Shown here piece by piece: positions 61,744 to 64,000 of a DNA stretch of 64,000 nucleotides (its first letter is position 1; every line of letters starts with the position of its first letter). Source of the DNA: Utricularia gibba. Lineage: Eukaryota > Streptophyta > Magnoliopsida > Lamiales > Lentibulariaceae. Below the pieces are notes generated by a model, which was given only the letters and a program-made list of their open reading frames with translations, was not told the origin of the DNA and did not search any database. The stretch spans positions 1,054,001 through 1,118,000 of the forward strand of contig NEEC01000008.1 in the NCBI GenBank assembly GCA_002189035.1, in the 5' to 3' direction. The translations under genes were made by a program, and so were the position numbers.

Positions 61744-62576
61744 CTCCTTCTCTCTCTTTTGGCTTTTTTATTTTTCCAAAAACCAATACCCAGAGCACCC
61801 ACCAGAAGAGATGCTTAAAAGTCGAAAAATGTTCCTGGCTAAAGGAGTCCTCACTCACTCTCATTCAACAAGAAAAAGAGTGGACTGGGACTGCTGATGA
61901 AGGAAAATGCCATACATGTTTGTGTGCTTTTTTCACTATTTGCTCTGACTTTTCTTCTCCTTTATTATGGCAATAGGGCCGGGTTCCTCTGTCCTGGGGA
62001 GGTTAACAACAGACAGGGGCAGAAATGCCAAGAAGAAGATAACCAGGGAAGGGACCCTCCCCTTCCTCCCTATCTCCTTTTTTGCCCAGACCACTAGCTT
62101 GCTTGGTGTTGTACATATTTAACTCTCCTGTTATTCACATCATTGCATCTGCTCTGGTACAACTGAAGGTCACTGCCCCTTGTGTTTCGCTAGGACTCTG
62201 AAACTTGATAAAACCCACTACATCATGATCAACACCAATTGGGTTCTGATGCTAAACCAGCTTCTGATTGCTGAGTAAGGGGGCAGTGAGCGAGTACTCA
62301 ACTTTGGGCCTGCGTATTAATGCATGGTTAATGCTCAATAATGCTAACTGATTTCCATCGATTATATTAATTACGACTATTTATTGTGACATTGATTATG
62401 GGTATTTCTTATTGTTCTAATTATCTGCATCATGATGCTACAAGATGCAAACAACCAGCCCCAGCTTCCCTCCTATTTGCATTTGAGATTCTTCCTCATC
62501 ATTTCAAAATTAAATAATCATCCTGAAAAGGCATAATACTTGTTTTCCTGATGAAGTGAGCCTGGTCTTACAGGTT
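61744..62576. other. Intergenic DNA between the bHLH-MYC_N gene and RPS20
   Basis: The leader of the bHLH-MYC_N gene and the 3' flank of RPS20. Two short plus-strand frames (61703-61897 and 61897-62097) resemble nothing known. No RNA gene recognised. Confidence 0.55.
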
Positions 62577-63571
62577 TTATGCTACTGCTCCTGTGACTGG
62601 AGAAGGAGCTGGTGGTGTGTACCACCCAAACTGGATCTCAACGGCCTTCTTTCTTCTTGCCAGCCGGGACTTTCTCCTGGCTCCGGTGTTCCGGTGGAGC
62701 GTTCCCACTTTAACAGCCTTGTCGATGACAGAATATGCCTCGGCGATGAGCTTTTCGACGGGGAGAACTTCGTCTGGTTGGGCGTCAGGTTTCTTGCCAA
62801 GATCTTCCAGAGCCTCCAGGACCTGAATCATCAAGAGTGCAGAATGCAGTTCGTCTCATCACTAAAGGTTACATTTTGGTGCGTGTTTACAGACCAAAAC
62901 TGGAAAACAAGGTGGGTTCAGAAACTAGTAACGAAATCAACATCTCAATGCAACACAGTATTTCTTCCTGTTTAGAGATGATCCTGATATCCTAGACATG
63001 GGGACACCCCTTAGGCTTTAACTCATTCTTCATCAGAAATGATTTGACATAGAATGTGATTAAGTAATATAGCATATTGTTGTACTGGGAAAATTGGCCG
63101 AACGAAAACCTACACAAAAAGCTAACCTTCTTCATTCGGGTTCTGATTTCAGATTTCTTAGCCTTGTTATAGAGTCGTCTCTTCTCCGCCTGGCGAGCTC
63201 GCTTCGCAGCAGAATCTGGCTTCTTACCACCAACCTCCGCGGCGCATATTACTGATAGTCGATTTGAACCACCAACTCCCACTGGAAACACCGGCCTGAA
63301 TCCTACAAATCCCATAAACAAAAACACAAAACTAAAATGGGGGCACCCAATAAGCGCGTCAGCGAACCCCGCGATACAAAATCGAAGCAAGAAGATATAA
63401 AGACGATGAGGGCGCAGTTTTTCCACCTGCAGAAAGGAGATCAGAGGACGATGAAAGGCTGAGATTCTTGAATGCCGGAATGGGAGGAGCCGCGCGAGAG
63501 AGAGTCCTGAGGTTTGCAGGCGAAGGCGGCGCCCAACAGGAAAAGCAAGCCGAAAACGCTCCCGCTGCCAT
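62577..63571 (-). CDS. RPS20: 30S ribosomal protein S20, chloroplastic (bS20c)
   Basis: Three exons (63571-63427, 63302-63127, 62822-62577) give 188 residues. A serine-rich, basic transit peptide (MAAGAFSACFSCWAPPSPAN onward) extends to about residue 75. The mature S20 domain starts near KKPDSAAKRARQAEKRRLYN and continues with KKSEIRTRMKKVLEALEDL. It ends in the conserved VGTLHRNTGARRKSRLARRK. S20 binds 16S rRNA early in assembly of the chloroplast small subunit. The nuclear-encoded plant form has a short acidic-proline extension after the core, as here (EIQFGWYTPPAPSPVTGAVA). All splice sites are GT-AG. Confidence 0.94.
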
Positions 63572-64000
63572 GTGCTTAGCTTCGCTTCCGACGCAGCAGT
63601 GAACGAGCTTCTTTGAAGAAGAAACAACCTTATCCTTAAAGTCGCCGTTGCCTACTAAACACGTTTTAAGAATAAGGCGAATTGTCAGTTTTGCACATTT
63701 CAACTCTTCTATCATCATCATGACACATGGGTAAAACTGTAATTCTGTTGGTCATGATATTGGGTCGGGTCGGACCAGCGGTTAAGGTAACCGGTAACCC
63801 TTCCAGAAAGAAAGAAAGAAACAGCAGGAGGCCTCCAGCAACAAATGAGGAGGCTTCATGCAGTGCATAAAGAAACAAAGCAGAAGGGAAACAGCTACGT
63901 TTCACAAGCATTTGAGTTAAGCATCAAGTACACAAAAGAAACTGCCGACTTCTCTGCAATTCATGTACCAGAAATGAGTGAGCGTTTTGGTTGGAGTCAA
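63572..64000. other. Upstream region of RPS20
   Basis: Leader and promoter of RPS20 up to the window end. A minus-strand open frame at 63666-63911 has no recognisable domain. Nothing else seen. Confidence 0.5.

Noticed and set aside
1-64000. tRNA genes, CRISPR arrays, LTR retrotransposons
   Set aside because: I looked for B-box/T-loop signatures, regularly spaced repeats and retroelement protein motifs by eye and found none convincing. A tRNA or repeat scan would be needed to exclude small or decayed copies.

Overview
The window is nuclear DNA of a flowering plant, almost certainly a eudicot. Genes are split by many GT-AG introns, intergenic DNA is very AT-rich, and the proteins are plant-specific: class VIII myosin, NAC factor, RALF peptide, SPA and CIP7 light-signalling proteins, chloroplast S20, GT14 glucuronosyltransferase. 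The species cannot be named from the sequence. I rebuilt exons by joining frames at splice sites. For every gene except the myosin, TH1 and the single-exon genes I checked that exon lengths keep the reading frame.

Layout. 1-2.4 kb: TH1 (thiamine synthesis, minus, partial) head-to-head with MND1 (meiotic recombination, plus). 3.6-9.2 kb: a 24-exon cyclopropane fatty acid synthase. 10.2 kb: a small unknown protein (minus). 11.6-13.0 kb: ARPC2B (plus), convergent with a class VIII myosin (14.4-20.4 kb, minus). 20.4-23.9 kb: AT-rich and gene-free, but with a GC-rich promoter-like island near 22.7-22.9 kb. 23.9-25.5 kb: a GH17/X8 glucanase homologue (minus) that has lost its catalytic glutamates. 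25.7-26.8 kb: a NAC factor of the ANAC019/055/072 type (minus). 28.7-32.7 kb: CIP7 (plus, with two apparent frameshifts). 33.7-38.0 kb: a WD40 protein (plus). 39.8-43.1 kb: a UBC25-like E2 enzyme with tandemly duplicated exons (plus). 43.4-46.3 kb: a MUCI70-like DUF616 glycosyltransferase (minus). 49.5-53.3 kb: SPA3/SPA4 (plus). 53.7-55.3 kb: GlcAT14 (minus, one apparent frameshift). 57.3 kb: a RALF peptide (minus). 58.0-59.9 kb: a MATE transporter (minus). 60.1-61.7 kb: a bHLH-MYC_N protein (minus). 62.6-63.6 kb: chloroplast ribosomal protein S20 (minus).

As far as I recall Arabidopsis loci, the gene content matches two duplicated segments there. One is around At3g15190-At3g15500 (RPS20, the bHLH-MYC_N 'WNK-related' gene, GT14, SPA3, UBC25, WD40, ANAC055). 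The other is around At4g27370-At4g27480 (myosin VIII-B, ANAC072, CIP7, GT14). The window looks like an ancestral block from which those two were derived by differential gene loss.

Shared themes are few: two COP1 partners (CIP7, SPA), two actin genes (ARPC2B, myosin VIII) and several wall or secretory genes (GH17, MUCI70-like, GlcAT14, RALF). I see no operon-like or newly assembled system. The observations most worth following are the catalytically broken GH17, the E2 exon duplication, the cryptic regulatory island and the three one-base frameshifts in G/C runs.
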